Shown: positions 16,241 through 24,722 of the stretch, piece after piece
Position numbering within the stretch: the first letter of the stretch is position 1
How the letters are laid out: every line of letters begins with the position of its first letter
From: CALNYX01 sp942490925
GTDB taxonomy: Bacteria > Chlamydiota > Chlamydiia > Chlamydiales > JAAKFR01
Assembly (NCBI GenBank): GCA_942490925.1
Contig: CALNYX010000017.1
Coordinates: 496,001-560,000 of the forward strand
Reading direction: 5' to 3'
DNA length: 64,000 nt
Made by a program: the position numbers and the translations under genes
The notes under the pieces: model-generated
The model's input: only the letters and a program-made list of their open reading frames with translations
What the model was told of the DNA's origin: nothing
The model's database searches: none

Positions 16241-17449
16241 TTATATAATCTTCAACTCTTTGCCGACTTTTTCAAAGGCATTAATTGCGCGCTCCACGTC
16301 CTCCTGACTATGCACAGCCGATATCTGTGTGCGAATACGCGCCGCTCCTTGAGGAACGACTGGATAAAAGAATCCAATCACATAGACGCCCTCTTCGAGC
16401 ATCTTCTTAGCAAAGATCTGCGTGAGTTTGGCATCTCCAATCATCACAGGGGCAATCGGGTGGTCTTTACCTGAGAGCGTAAAACCTAGCGCTTGCATCT
16501 TCTCTCTGAAGTAGTTAGCATTGCGGAAAATTTTATCGCGCAGAGCCTTTCCTTCTGTCTCCAGAAGTTCAAAAACTTTCAAGGAGGCGGCTGCAATACT
16601 AGGAGCCAGTGAATTAGAAAAGAGGTAGGGGCGAGAGCGTTGACGCAGCCAGGTGATGATCTCCTTGCGACCAGATGTATACCCGCCAGATGCGCCACCA
16701 AGAGCCTTTCCTAGCGTTCCTGTGATAATATCTACTCTGTTTAGAACATCGCAATACTCATGCGTTCCACGTCCATTCTCGCCCATAAAGCCTGCAGCGT
16801 GGCAATCGTCGATCATTACAAGCGCGTTATACTTATCGGCTAGATCGCAAATCTCCTTGAGATTGGCAATAATGCCATCCATGGAGAAAACCCCATCAGT
16901 TGCAATCAGGCGGAATCGGCAATCTTGAGACTCTTTGAGCTTCTCCTCAAGATCTTGCATGTTATTGTTTTGATAACGAAGGCGCTTCGCTTTGCAAAGA
17001 CGAATTCCGTCGATAATACTCGCATGGTTAAGCGAATCGCTAATCACTGCGTCTTCCGGTCCAAGAAGGGTTTCAAACAGGCCTCCATTTGCATCAAAGC
17101 AAGAGGTATAGAGAATGGTATCGTCTGTACCAAGAAAGTTGCTGATCTTCTTTTCCAGCTGAACGTGAATATCCTGAGTCCCACAAATAAAGCGCACAGA
17201 TGCCAAACCAAAACCGTATTGCGAGTAGCTCTTTTGCGCTGCTTCGATGACTGCAGGGTGGTTAGCCAGTCCCAGATAGTTGTTAGAACAGAAGTTCAAC
17301 ACATGAGGTTGCTCAGCTAAGTCGACTTCTGATTTTTGCGGAGAGAGGATGACTCTCTCTTGTTTGTAAAGACCATTCTCTTTGAGCTGCTCAATCTCAT
17401 TTTGCAGATAGTCGATATAGGTTTGATCCATTGTTTCAAGTCCTTCCAT
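16241..17449 (-). CDS. kbl: 2-amino-3-ketobutyrate CoA ligase (glycine C-acetyltransferase)
   Basis: The product is 402 residues of the alpha-oxoamine synthase family. 'NNYLGLANHP' near the N-terminus, 'DDCHAAGFMG' and the PLP-lysine motif 'GTLGKALGG' are present. It cleaves aminoketobutyrate with CoA into glycine and acetyl-CoA, downstream of Tdh. The gene overlaps lolD by 14 bases, so the whole LolC/E-lolD-kbl-tdh-ispA run reads as one transcript. Confidence 0.95.
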   Translation of the reverse strand: MEGLETMDQTYIDYLQNEIEQLKENGLYKQERVILSPQKSEVDLAEQPHVLNFCSNNYLGLANHPAVIEAAQKSYSQYGFGLASVRFICGTQDIHVQLEKKISNFLGTDDTILYTSCFDANGGLFETLLGPEDAVISDSLNHASIIDGIRLCKAKRLRYQNNNMQDLEEKLKESQDCRFRLIATDGVFSMDGIIANLKEICDLADKYNALVMIDDCHAAGFMGENGRGTHEYCDVLNRVDIITGTLGKALGGASGGYTSGRKEIITWLRQRSRPYLFSNSLAPSIAAASLKVFELLETEGKALRDKIFRNANYFREKMQALGFTLSGKDHPIAPVMIGDAKLTQIFAKKMLEEGVYVIGFFYPVVPQGAARIRTQISAVHSQEDVERAINAFEKVGKELKII

Positions 17450-18116
17450 TTGAAAGTTGCCCCTCTTTTAAGATCAGTTTATGGGTACAGAGTTTTGCAA
17501 GTTCCTCATCGTGAGTCACAATAATCAAACCTTTATGGTCATGTTCAGCACATTCCAAAAGTAGATTGTGAATCACAACAGAAGTTGCATGATCTAAGTT
17601 TCCTGAAGGTTCATCAGCCAAGATGATCTCAGGATTGTTGCATAGCGCGCGCGCAATTGCCACGCGTTGTTTTTCACCACCGGATAGTAGCTTTGTTGGA
17701 AAATGCATCCGGTCAACAAGGCCAACGCGTTTGAGGAGTTCAACTGCGCGGCAATAACTCTTTGAGCCCTTTCCAATATCATGCCCTGCGATTAACGCAG
17801 GCATCAACACATTGTGCAGAGCAGAGTAGTCAGCCAGTAGGTTATAAGATTGAAAGACAAAGCCGATGTGATGATTGCGAATATCTGCTGAAGAGCTTGC
17901 TGCAACTGATTTCCCTGCAATCTCTAGCTCTCCGCCTGTTGCACTCTCTAAGGTTCCCAAGATATGTAGCAGGGTGCTCTTTCCTTCACCAGAGGCTCCC
18001 ATAATCGCAATGCTCTCTCTTGGATAGAGCTCAAGTGTAATATCTCTTAGAATATCCACATTTTGGGGTCTTAAAAATTTCTTGCTTAGAGCTGATGCTT
18101 TGAGAATTGGTTTCAT
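17436..18116 (-). CDS. lolD: Lipoprotein-release ABC ATPase LolD
   Basis: The product is 226 residues. Walker A reads GASGEGKST (about 40-48), with Glu where Ser is usual, followed by signature LSGGEKQR, Walker B 'IILADEPSGNLD' and the switch His in 'VTHDEE'. 'FVFQSYNLL' is typical of the MacB/LolD family. It powers release of outer-membrane lipoproteins with the adjacent permease, whose stop overlaps its start by 4 bases. The same pair sits next to the L33 gene in Chlamydia. Confidence 0.92.
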   Translation of the reverse strand: MKPILKASALSKKFLRPQNVDILRDITLELYPRESIAIMGASGEGKSTLLHILGTLESATGGELEIAGKSVAASSSADIRNHHIGFVFQSYNLLADYSALHNVLMPALIAGHDIGKGSKSYCRAVELLKRVGLVDRMHFPTKLLSGGEKQRVAIARALCNNPEIILADEPSGNLDHATSVVIHNLLLECAEHDHKGLIIVTHDEELAKLCTHKLILKEGQLSNGRT

Positions 18117-20083
18117 TCAGCCCTCAGGGTTTCAGTTGGACGTACGCGCGCTGCTTTAATCGCAGGGATGAGTCCAGCGATCAAGGAGAGCAGCAGCGTT
18201 GCCATGAGAACGAAGGTCATTGCTGACCAGCTCACCGTATTTGGTAGGCTTGAGCCGTAGAAGGCTGTTTGAAACATCTCATGCCCTTGAAAGAAGTTGA
18301 GCATGCGCACCAGCAATTCAATATGGTGGACAGTAAAGATGGCAATCACAGCGCCAATACAACTGCTGATTAAGCCGGTGATAAACCCACAGAGACCAAA
18401 AATCGCGGCAATTCGTTTTGAAGAGGCGCCCATTGCGCTCATAATCCCAATCTCTTTCCGTTTATCATTCACAAGTAAGATGAGCATTGAGATGATATTC
18501 GAGCAGGCAACGAGCAAGATGATGATTGAGACAAGGGTAAATAAGGTTTTGTCGCTCTGCAGCTGTTGCAAGATCGGCTGCACAAATTCGTAGTCGTGAT
18601 ACGATTCAACTTTCCAATATTTGGCTACACCGAGGTTATCTAGTTTAGCTTGAATCGCGCTCTTTACATCACCAGCTTGGTACACGTCATTGACCCAGAC
18701 ATTGATTCCATTGCCAAGCGTTTTGTCTGAAACAGAAAGAGAACCACGCAGGGCAGCTGTCACTTTAGGATCGACAAAGATGAATTTATTTCCAATGGTG
18801 ACAAGACCTGGATCATAAAATCCAGCGACATAAATGGGCATGCGTTGTTCTTGTTGAGCTGTCGGTGTTGAGGCGAAGTAACTCAAGTAACCTCGATCTC
18901 CGATACGGACACCATTTTGCAGATAGTTTTTAGAAATAATAACACCATCACCAAAGGCGCTATCGGTTGGAATATGGCTTTGATAGGCCCAAAAGGCAGA
19001 GTCGTTATTGACCTTAGCTTTGGCTATTTCATAATGATTCATTGGAATCAATCCAGAGAAATAAACGCCTTGGACTTCACCTTCGAGGCGAAACTTTACA
19101 TCATGAAAGCTCAGGGCTTGCTCGACAGAAGCTTGATCAACAGTCGCTTGAAAACTCACACCTTCATCAAAGACGATAAATGGGACTTCACTATCTAGTT
19201 GGCCCGCTTGAAAGTTGAGATCAACATCTGTGACATGGTAGCCCATCTCACGATACTGCTTCTCTAAGCTAGCAAGCCTTGATTCTTTTTGAGGAACGAT
19301 GACCTTGACCACTTCACCCTGATGCAAAATTCCGCACCCTTTGACAAGCCCATTATAAGGGTAGAGAGCCGACGAGAGTGGCAAGAGCTGATCACTGGTT
19401 GCAATCTCTTCAACGCAGACATCTTCAAAAAAACGGGGAAGATCTTTAGCTGGCAATAAAACAAGCAGATTATTCAAGTCAGCGGCTGAAGGAGGAAGAA
19501 CCATCCCTTGGAATTGATCGTTTTGTGGATCGACATTTGTGAAGTAAGAGACTTGAGAGAGCCAACTCTCTTCATAACCTTCTGGCAGTTCACGCAATAA
19601 ATTGAGACGCAAATTACCAAGGGCAACTTCATACTCTTGTGTGCGTGTTCCAGAAATCGAATCGGCAATCTCCCATCCCATTTTCACAGGATCTTTTAGT
19701 CCTCCACTTCCATCGAGATCTGCAAGAGGAAAGTCGAAGGGGAGTTGCATGTCGAATTGTGGATCGTAAGGATCACTCCTATCTGCGATCAACTTTTCAC
19801 CAATCGACTTGGTTGCATAGCCTGACTCGCTACTCAATGAGTCGATCTGATAGTAGTAGGATTGGTAGTAAGCATCTGTCGGTGTCATGCGTACCGGAGC
19901 ATTGAGAGATACAAGCTCAGTAAGCCATTTATTCTGAATTCCCTCAGTCACAGATAGGAAGACGATCGCAAGCCAAACAACTAGGGAAATCACTAATATC
20001 GACATGAGCGATATAATGGAGACCGATAATTGACGCCAGCGTGGAACCAGATATTTGCACGCGACAGAAAGAACAAACCGCAT
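18113..20083 (-). CDS. LolC/LolE-family lipoprotein-release permease, enlarged
   Basis: The product is 656 residues. One N-terminal helix (about 22-46) and three C-terminal helices (about 515-540, 560-585, 620-645) enclose a very long periplasmic domain. The C-terminus matches FtsX/MacB-type permeases ('ISMLILLVNDKRKEIGIMSA', 'AARVRPTETLRAE'). Typical LolC/E proteins are about 400 residues, so this one has some 240 extra residues in the periplasmic loop. It probably works as a homodimer with LolD, since no second permease is adjacent. The rpmG gene lies 9 bases upstream of its start. Confidence 0.88.
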   Translation of the reverse strand: MRFVLSVACKYLVPRWRQLSVSIISLMSILVISLVVWLAIVFLSVTEGIQNKWLTELVSLNAPVRMTPTDAYYQSYYYQIDSLSSESGYATKSIGEKLIADRSDPYDPQFDMQLPFDFPLADLDGSGGLKDPVKMGWEIADSISGTRTQEYEVALGNLRLNLLRELPEGYEESWLSQVSYFTNVDPQNDQFQGMVLPPSAADLNNLLVLLPAKDLPRFFEDVCVEEIATSDQLLPLSSALYPYNGLVKGCGILHQGEVVKVIVPQKESRLASLEKQYREMGYHVTDVDLNFQAGQLDSEVPFIVFDEGVSFQATVDQASVEQALSFHDVKFRLEGEVQGVYFSGLIPMNHYEIAKAKVNNDSAFWAYQSHIPTDSAFGDGVIISKNYLQNGVRIGDRGYLSYFASTPTAQQEQRMPIYVAGFYDPGLVTIGNKFIFVDPKVTAALRGSLSVSDKTLGNGINVWVNDVYQAGDVKSAIQAKLDNLGVAKYWKVESYHDYEFVQPILQQLQSDKTLFTLVSIIILLVACSNIISMLILLVNDKRKEIGIMSAMGASSKRIAAIFGLCGFITGLISSCIGAVIAIFTVHHIELLVRMLNFFQGHEMFQTAFYGSSLPNTVSWSAMTFVLMATLLLSLIAGLIPAIKAARVRPTETLRAE

Positions 20084-20092
20084 GGTAAGCTC

Positions 20093-20251
20093 TTATTTTG
20101 CTTCTTTGAAAATCACATGACGGCGAAGCTTGCGATCATATTTTTTTAGTTCAAGACGGCCAGTGGTCGTTTTCTTATTTTTTGTTGTCCAGTAGACTTC
20201 AGTGCTTTCTGTACTTTTGAGTTTAATTGTCTCTCTGCTCTTGCTAGCCAT
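20093..20251 (-). CDS. rpmG: 50S ribosomal protein L33
   Basis: The product is 52 residues, found by reading the minus strand between lolC/E and rimO. It begins 'MASKSRETIKLKST', has 'YWTTKNKK' and ends 'LRRHVIFKEAK', matching bacterial L33. It is the version without the zinc cysteines. It occupies the same place relative to the Lol genes as in Chlamydia. AGGAG bases ahead of the ATG serve as ribosome-binding site (AGGAGTTAACTAA). Confidence 0.95.
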   Translation of the reverse strand: MASKSRETIKLKSTESTEVYWTTKNKKTTTGRLELKKYDRKLRRHVIFKEAK

Positions 20252-20371
20252 TTAGTTAACTCCTGTTTTGAAAATAGGACCGATCTTACGCAAACGCGAG
20301 TTAATTTTCAAGAGATTAAAAATAGCGTGTCTGCTAGATTTACTGCCCACCCAAATCATACAGAGGCTCCT

Positions 20372-21736
20372 ATGGTACTTCCGCTCATCAACAACAATAA
20401 AATTCATTTTGTCAGTCTAGGCTGTCCACGCAACTTGGTCGACAGCGAAGTGATGTTAGGAATTCTTTTGAAAGCTGGCTACGAGGTGACTCCTGAAGTT
20501 CCTCAAGCAGACTATCTCGTCGTCAACACTTGCGCCTTTCTCGAAGCTTCACGCCAAGAGTCGCGCGATGTGATCCAAGAGCTCCTCGACACGAAAAAGC
20601 CTGAAGCAAAACTCATTGTAACAGGCTGTATGGTCTCCAAACATCGCGATGAGATTGAAACCCTCTTCCCAGGCGTTCACTACCTCCTCGGATCTGGCGA
20701 CGTTGAGGGAATCCTCAAAGCCGTCCGTTCCGACACCGAAGGACATGAGATCGGCAAAGCGCGCAGCTACCTTGAATCTGGCGAAGTGCCAAGAACCTTG
20801 GCAACCCCTGGACACTACGCCTACCTCAAAATCGCAGAAGGGTGCCGCAAAGGGTGCGCCTACTGCATTATCCCCAAAATCAAAGGTCCCTTGCGCAGTA
20901 AAGCTCCTGAGCAAGTACTCAAAGAGTTTCGCTCACTCATTAATCAAGGCGTTAAAGAGGTGATCCTCATCGCCCAAGATCTCGGTGATTATGGAAAAGA
21001 CCACGGTATTACACTAGCGAGCCTACTCAAAAAAATTTTGAAAATTGAAGGAAATTACTGGCTCCGACTGCTCTACCTCTACCCTGATGAGATCGATGAT
21101 GAGATCATTGCGCTTATCAAGAGCGATTTTCGCATCTGCCCCTATCTCGACATGCCAATCCAACACATTAATGACACCATCCTCAAAGCGATGCGTCGCC
21201 ATACAGATGGCGCGCAGATCAAATATGTCTTGACCCGCCTTCGAGAGGAAATCCCCCATATCCACATCCGTACCAGCCTCATTGTCGGCTTCCCTGGAGA
21301 GACAGAAGAGCAATTCAATGAACTCACAGCCTTTATTCAAGAATTTCCTTTAAACCACGTCGGCATTTTCACCTATTCACAAGAAGAGGGGAGTTTAGCG
21401 GCCAAAATGCCTAACCAGATCCCCCAGGAGATCAAAGAGCGTCGCCAGAGTGAGCTTGCAGAAATCCAGCAAGAGATGTCTGAAAAGCAAAATGAAATTT
21501 TAATTGGACAGACGCTTGACGTCATCGTTGAAGGGTACCACCCTGAGACAGACCTTCTGCTCGTTGGTCGCCACAGAGGGCAGTGCCCAGAGATCGATGG
21601 CCAGGTGATCCTCAATGACTGGGAGAAGGTGAAAGCCTTTGGAGAGCGCTACAGAGTTGAAATCACCGATTGTAAAGGATACGATTTAATCGGTCGGGCT
21701 GTCCAATCTCTAGCCCCCGCATTAAACATTCTTTGA
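20372..21736 (+). CDS. rimO: Ribosomal protein S12 methylthiotransferase RimO
   Basis: The product is 454 residues. The N-terminal MTTase domain has 'VSLGCPRN', 'NTCAF' and 'TGCMV' cysteines for one iron-sulfur cluster. The radical-SAM motif is 'GCRKGCAYC', and a TRAM domain closes the protein (about 385-450). The enzyme adds a methylthio group to Asp of ribosomal protein S12. The frame is open to a GTG at 20327, but ATG 20372 has a good GAGG site 7-8 bases upstream and gives the family's usual start. Confidence 0.95.
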   Translation: MVLPLINNNKIHFVSLGCPRNLVDSEVMLGILLKAGYEVTPEVPQADYLVVNTCAFLEASRQESRDVIQELLDTKKPEAKLIVTGCMVSKHRDEIETLFPGVHYLLGSGDVEGILKAVRSDTEGHEIGKARSYLESGEVPRTLATPGHYAYLKIAEGCRKGCAYCIIPKIKGPLRSKAPEQVLKEFRSLINQGVKEVILIAQDLGDYGKDHGITLASLLKKILKIEGNYWLRLLYLYPDEIDDEIIALIKSDFRICPYLDMPIQHINDTILKAMRRHTDGAQIKYVLTRLREEIPHIHIRTSLIVGFPGETEEQFNELTAFIQEFPLNHVGIFTYSQEEGSLAAKMPNQIPQEIKERRQSELAEIQQEMSEKQNEILIGQTLDVIVEGYHPETDLLLVGRHRGQCPEIDGQVILNDWEKVKAFGERYRVEITDCKGYDLIGRAVQSLAPALNIL

Positions 21737-21761
21737 ACCCTTATAAATTCTTTACATATGG

Positions 21762-21767
21762 TATAAT
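21762..21767 (+). promoter_or_regulatory. possible -10 element (TATAAT)
   Basis: A perfect TATAAT lies 8 bases before the ATG at 21776 of the large unknown gene. If used, transcription would begin at or next to the start codon, giving a leaderless message. No good -35 hexamer is present at 16-18 bases. No ribosome-binding site precedes the ATG. Confidence 0.3.
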
Positions 21768-21775
21768 GATTGCCT

Positions 21776-24676
21776 ATGGAAGTGAATTGGAAACCCATAA
21801 TCCTCGCGAATGAGCAGCAGATCAGCGCTCACAATCCCAAGATAGCTGCGCGCTATGAGACTGCGGCCAAGATCGTGATACTTGTTTCTTGCGCACTCGT
21901 TATTGGTCTGACAGCTTTGCCCCACTTTGTGACCTCGATACCCCAATGGGCCCCAGCTGTAGCCCTACTTGGTACAGGCCTTGTAACCTGGTATGTCTAC
22001 TCCAGGCAGCTGATACCTCGAGCGATCTATCACCGAGAGCCCCATCAGGTTAATCTTACCTTTAACGATTTTGCAAAAAGTAAAACCCTGCCGATGCATG
22101 TCAATGATCCAGCATCCATAGCTGAAGATTCTCCTGCGACTATCAAACGGAGATTTGACGCCCTCGGCATCGATTTCACACCTCCCGCAAAACGCATTGC
22201 AGCAGGACATCCCTCTTTACCTTTCAGAAAATGGGCTAAAGAGATCAATGTTGCAAAACTAGCTCTTATGACAGGCGAAGGACTTACTCCTCTCGAAATA
22301 GTTATCCCTCAGATCGAGCATGCACTCTTTCTTCCTCCAAGACTTAATCTTTATAACAACTTATATGACAAAGCTCTGTGGTTTCACCAATGCTTCTCTG
22401 ATATTTTGTCACTTCCACAACGTAATACCGGATGCTCATCGATTCAACTTGAAGAGCAAATCCTAGAGATGCAAGCTACACTTGAGACCTATAATTTTCT
22501 CTGTTGCAAAGTTTTTTCAAGACTTTGGAACTGCCCAAATATTAGTCGTTCCAAGCTAAGAGAAGGGGACTTATACCAACTTGTACGGCATGTTCTTTCG
22601 AAAAATCAGGCGACACGCCTAACAATCTGGAGAGCGTGGGCACGCGAGTTTAGTATTACTACATCTGATCTTCAAGAGGGGAATTTTGATCAACTCTTAG
22701 AACGTTTACTAGCTATTGAAACGCCTGACACCCCTGCTTTATGGAGTCAGTGGGCTGATCAACTTAATCTTGATAAAGAAGAGCTAGAAGAGAACGATCT
22801 TCTACAACTTGGTACAATTTCTTTAAAAATAAGAGCGCGTGCTATCTCGCAAAGACCGATCAACCGTGAAGCTCTTCAAGCGCGATCCACTGTACATGAG
22901 AGTTACATTCGTACTCAAGCATGGGAGTGGCTCATGCGTCTCTCGGAGCAGAAACAAGATTGGATTGCCGCAAATACATTTGAGCCAAATTCTGAAACAG
23001 AGCAACTTCTACATATCTCTCTTTGTAAGTTCTTGATGAGTTATGAGGGTACTTTAGCAAATGTTGCTGCAGCATACCGAGAAAATATAGAATCTCGCTT
23101 AACAGAAGAGAAATTCAATATCCAATTAGGTATTTATGCAAGTGAGTGCTTAGCTCTTCTTTCAGATAATCAAAGAACTTGGATCATCCATAATACTCCA
23201 GAGATTCAAACGGCCGAAGATTTATTGAACTGCATTTGTCTATCCATATTTGTAATGAACTATGAAGGTGATTTAACCAACATTACTCAGGCGTATAACG
23301 CAGCTCAAACTTTTCGTCTACAAGCAATGCTAGATACTCTAGCTAAAGTAGATGTACGAACAAAAGATTCTAAAGCAGAAAGGCACTACACTTACTACAT
23401 GCAGCTCCATAAAAAAGCAGTCAATTTAACCTCTCAAGTTGGTGAACTTGTCTCAGCAACACCCTACCCTTTTTATGCTGGGGAATCTGCTGAAAGATTA
23501 GAAGTTGAAATCCTCAAACAGCATCTCTATATCAAACAGCTCGAGCAAGCCTTAGAAACAAATTGGATCGCTGAAAAAGAGCGTCTTCTTGGGCTTTTAG
23601 CATCAAAGGATGCTCCTAACCTAAAAGCTCAGCTCGAAGCTCTAGAAAAACCGGCCCTAGGTGAACTTCCTCAACTGCTTGTAAAACTCGGCAAGCTAGC
23701 AACGCTTGTCAATAAAAAAGTCCTTGAAAAATCATGCTATGAGCGGATTCAGGCTGCTTTTCATGCAATTGGTCACTTCTTCCAGCTTCTTAGAGAGATC
23801 TTTGGTGGACTGCCAAGCAGACTCCGCTATCAACCACTGAAAATCTCCTTAGAGGAGCGCTACCGCAGACTCTACGATCATACCGTCTACTTGCACAAAT
23901 TTACTGATGCTGAGCTTCCAGAAAAAGCTGAGGAGATTACACACGATGCCTACCAGACTCTTGAGACTCATCTTCGCACGATTGAAAATAATCCAGACGT
24001 TAGAAAAGAGCGCCTGCTTAGTGCCCTTGATCAAGCGCAGAGAGGACAAGAATTAGCTCAAAGCGTTGCTGCAAATGAAGAGAAAAAAGCCATCGCTATA
24101 CAGGCTCTTACTGCAATTGAAGCGCAAAGAAGTGCACTCAATCAAAATAGTGCTAGACTCGAGGAAATCAACGACTCTTTAGGAGCGCGGAAAATTAAAT
24201 GGAACCACACTGTTTCTGTGATCGACACCAAAGCACTTGTGAAGCAAAAAATTGCCCATAACAAGACAACAATCTTGAGGATCAACTTCTTTATTGAACG
24301 TATTGGCATCCACCTCATCTCAGTCACTGCGCTCTTAATAGCCGCTGCTTTGATTCCCAATCCTTGGGTTCAACTGGGCGTAATAGTTGGTGTCTTTGCG
24401 CTTCAAGGAGTGAGCTACTTGATCAGACGACGTATCTCAGCCATTGAAACATCACAAGTAGCACTTCGCCTAGAGCTTCACTCTATGGGAGATCGAGATA
24501 TTGATCGTATTTCTGGATCACTCAAGAGAGAGGCTCCCGCTTCAAAACCTGATGCCTTGGAAGTGCAGCGTGTCACCTCTAAATTTGACTTAGAGCAGAG
24601 TAGCGGCAATCGCTTGATCAGCCGCATCATGGTTGGTCAAGGCGCTCTTCAACTCGATGCTAAACGCTTGAGATAA
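21776..24676 (+). CDS. large hypothetical membrane protein with internal repeats
   Basis: The product is 966 residues and unrecognised. Two hydrophobic helices lie near 30-75 and another pair near 845-895, each pair suggesting a hairpin in a membrane. Between them is a mostly helical region. One repeat of about 40 residues recurs (about 275-350) with a pattern like 'L.EGn.dQLl..LL' then 'W..WA'. A second, about 75 residues, recurs as 'WIAANTFE..LLMSYEG' and 'WIIHNTPE..VMNYEG' (about 400-520). A coiled-coil-like stretch follows (600-830). TTG 21770 is an alternative start. A structural or secreted role is possible but unsupported. Confidence 0.65.
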   Translation: MEVNWKPIILANEQQISAHNPKIAARYETAAKIVILVSCALVIGLTALPHFVTSIPQWAPAVALLGTGLVTWYVYSRQLIPRAIYHREPHQVNLTFNDFAKSKTLPMHVNDPASIAEDSPATIKRRFDALGIDFTPPAKRIAAGHPSLPFRKWAKEINVAKLALMTGEGLTPLEIVIPQIEHALFLPPRLNLYNNLYDKALWFHQCFSDILSLPQRNTGCSSIQLEEQILEMQATLETYNFLCCKVFSRLWNCPNISRSKLREGDLYQLVRHVLSKNQATRLTIWRAWAREFSITTSDLQEGNFDQLLERLLAIETPDTPALWSQWADQLNLDKEELEENDLLQLGTISLKIRARAISQRPINREALQARSTVHESYIRTQAWEWLMRLSEQKQDWIAANTFEPNSETEQLLHISLCKFLMSYEGTLANVAAAYRENIESRLTEEKFNIQLGIYASECLALLSDNQRTWIIHNTPEIQTAEDLLNCICLSIFVMNYEGDLTNITQAYNAAQTFRLQAMLDTLAKVDVRTKDSKAERHYTYYMQLHKKAVNLTSQVGELVSATPYPFYAGESAERLEVEILKQHLYIKQLEQALETNWIAEKERLLGLLASKDAPNLKAQLEALEKPALGELPQLLVKLGKLATLVNKKVLEKSCYERIQAAFHAIGHFFQLLREIFGGLPSRLRYQPLKISLEERYRRLYDHTVYLHKFTDAELPEKAEEITHDAYQTLETHLRTIENNPDVRKERLLSALDQAQRGQELAQSVAANEEKKAIAIQALTAIEAQRSALNQNSARLEEINDSLGARKIKWNHTVSVIDTKALVKQKIAHNKTTILRINFFIERIGIHLISVTALLIAAALIPNPWVQLGVIVGVFALQGVSYLIRRRISAIETSQVALRLELHSMGDRDIDRISGSLKREAPASKPDALEVQRVTSKFDLEQSSGNRLISRIMVGQGALQLDAKRLR

Positions 24677-24694
24677 AAGAAAAAAAAGCTTATA

Positions 24695-24722
24695 CTCTCG
24701 CCAAAATGAATGGGAGCGAGAG
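24695..24722 (+). promoter_or_regulatory. stem-loop at the ribosome-binding site of the TPR gene
   Basis: CTCTCGC (24695-24701) can pair with GCGAGAG (24716-24722), a 7-base stem with a 14-base loop ending exactly at the ATG of the next gene (24723). The GGGAG likely to bind the ribosome is in the loop and stem edge. It could modulate translation; no data here prove it. Confidence 0.35.

Noticed and set aside
20549..20914. Minus-strand frame inside rimO
   Set aside because: rimO is strongly supported in the opposite frame; this is its shadow.
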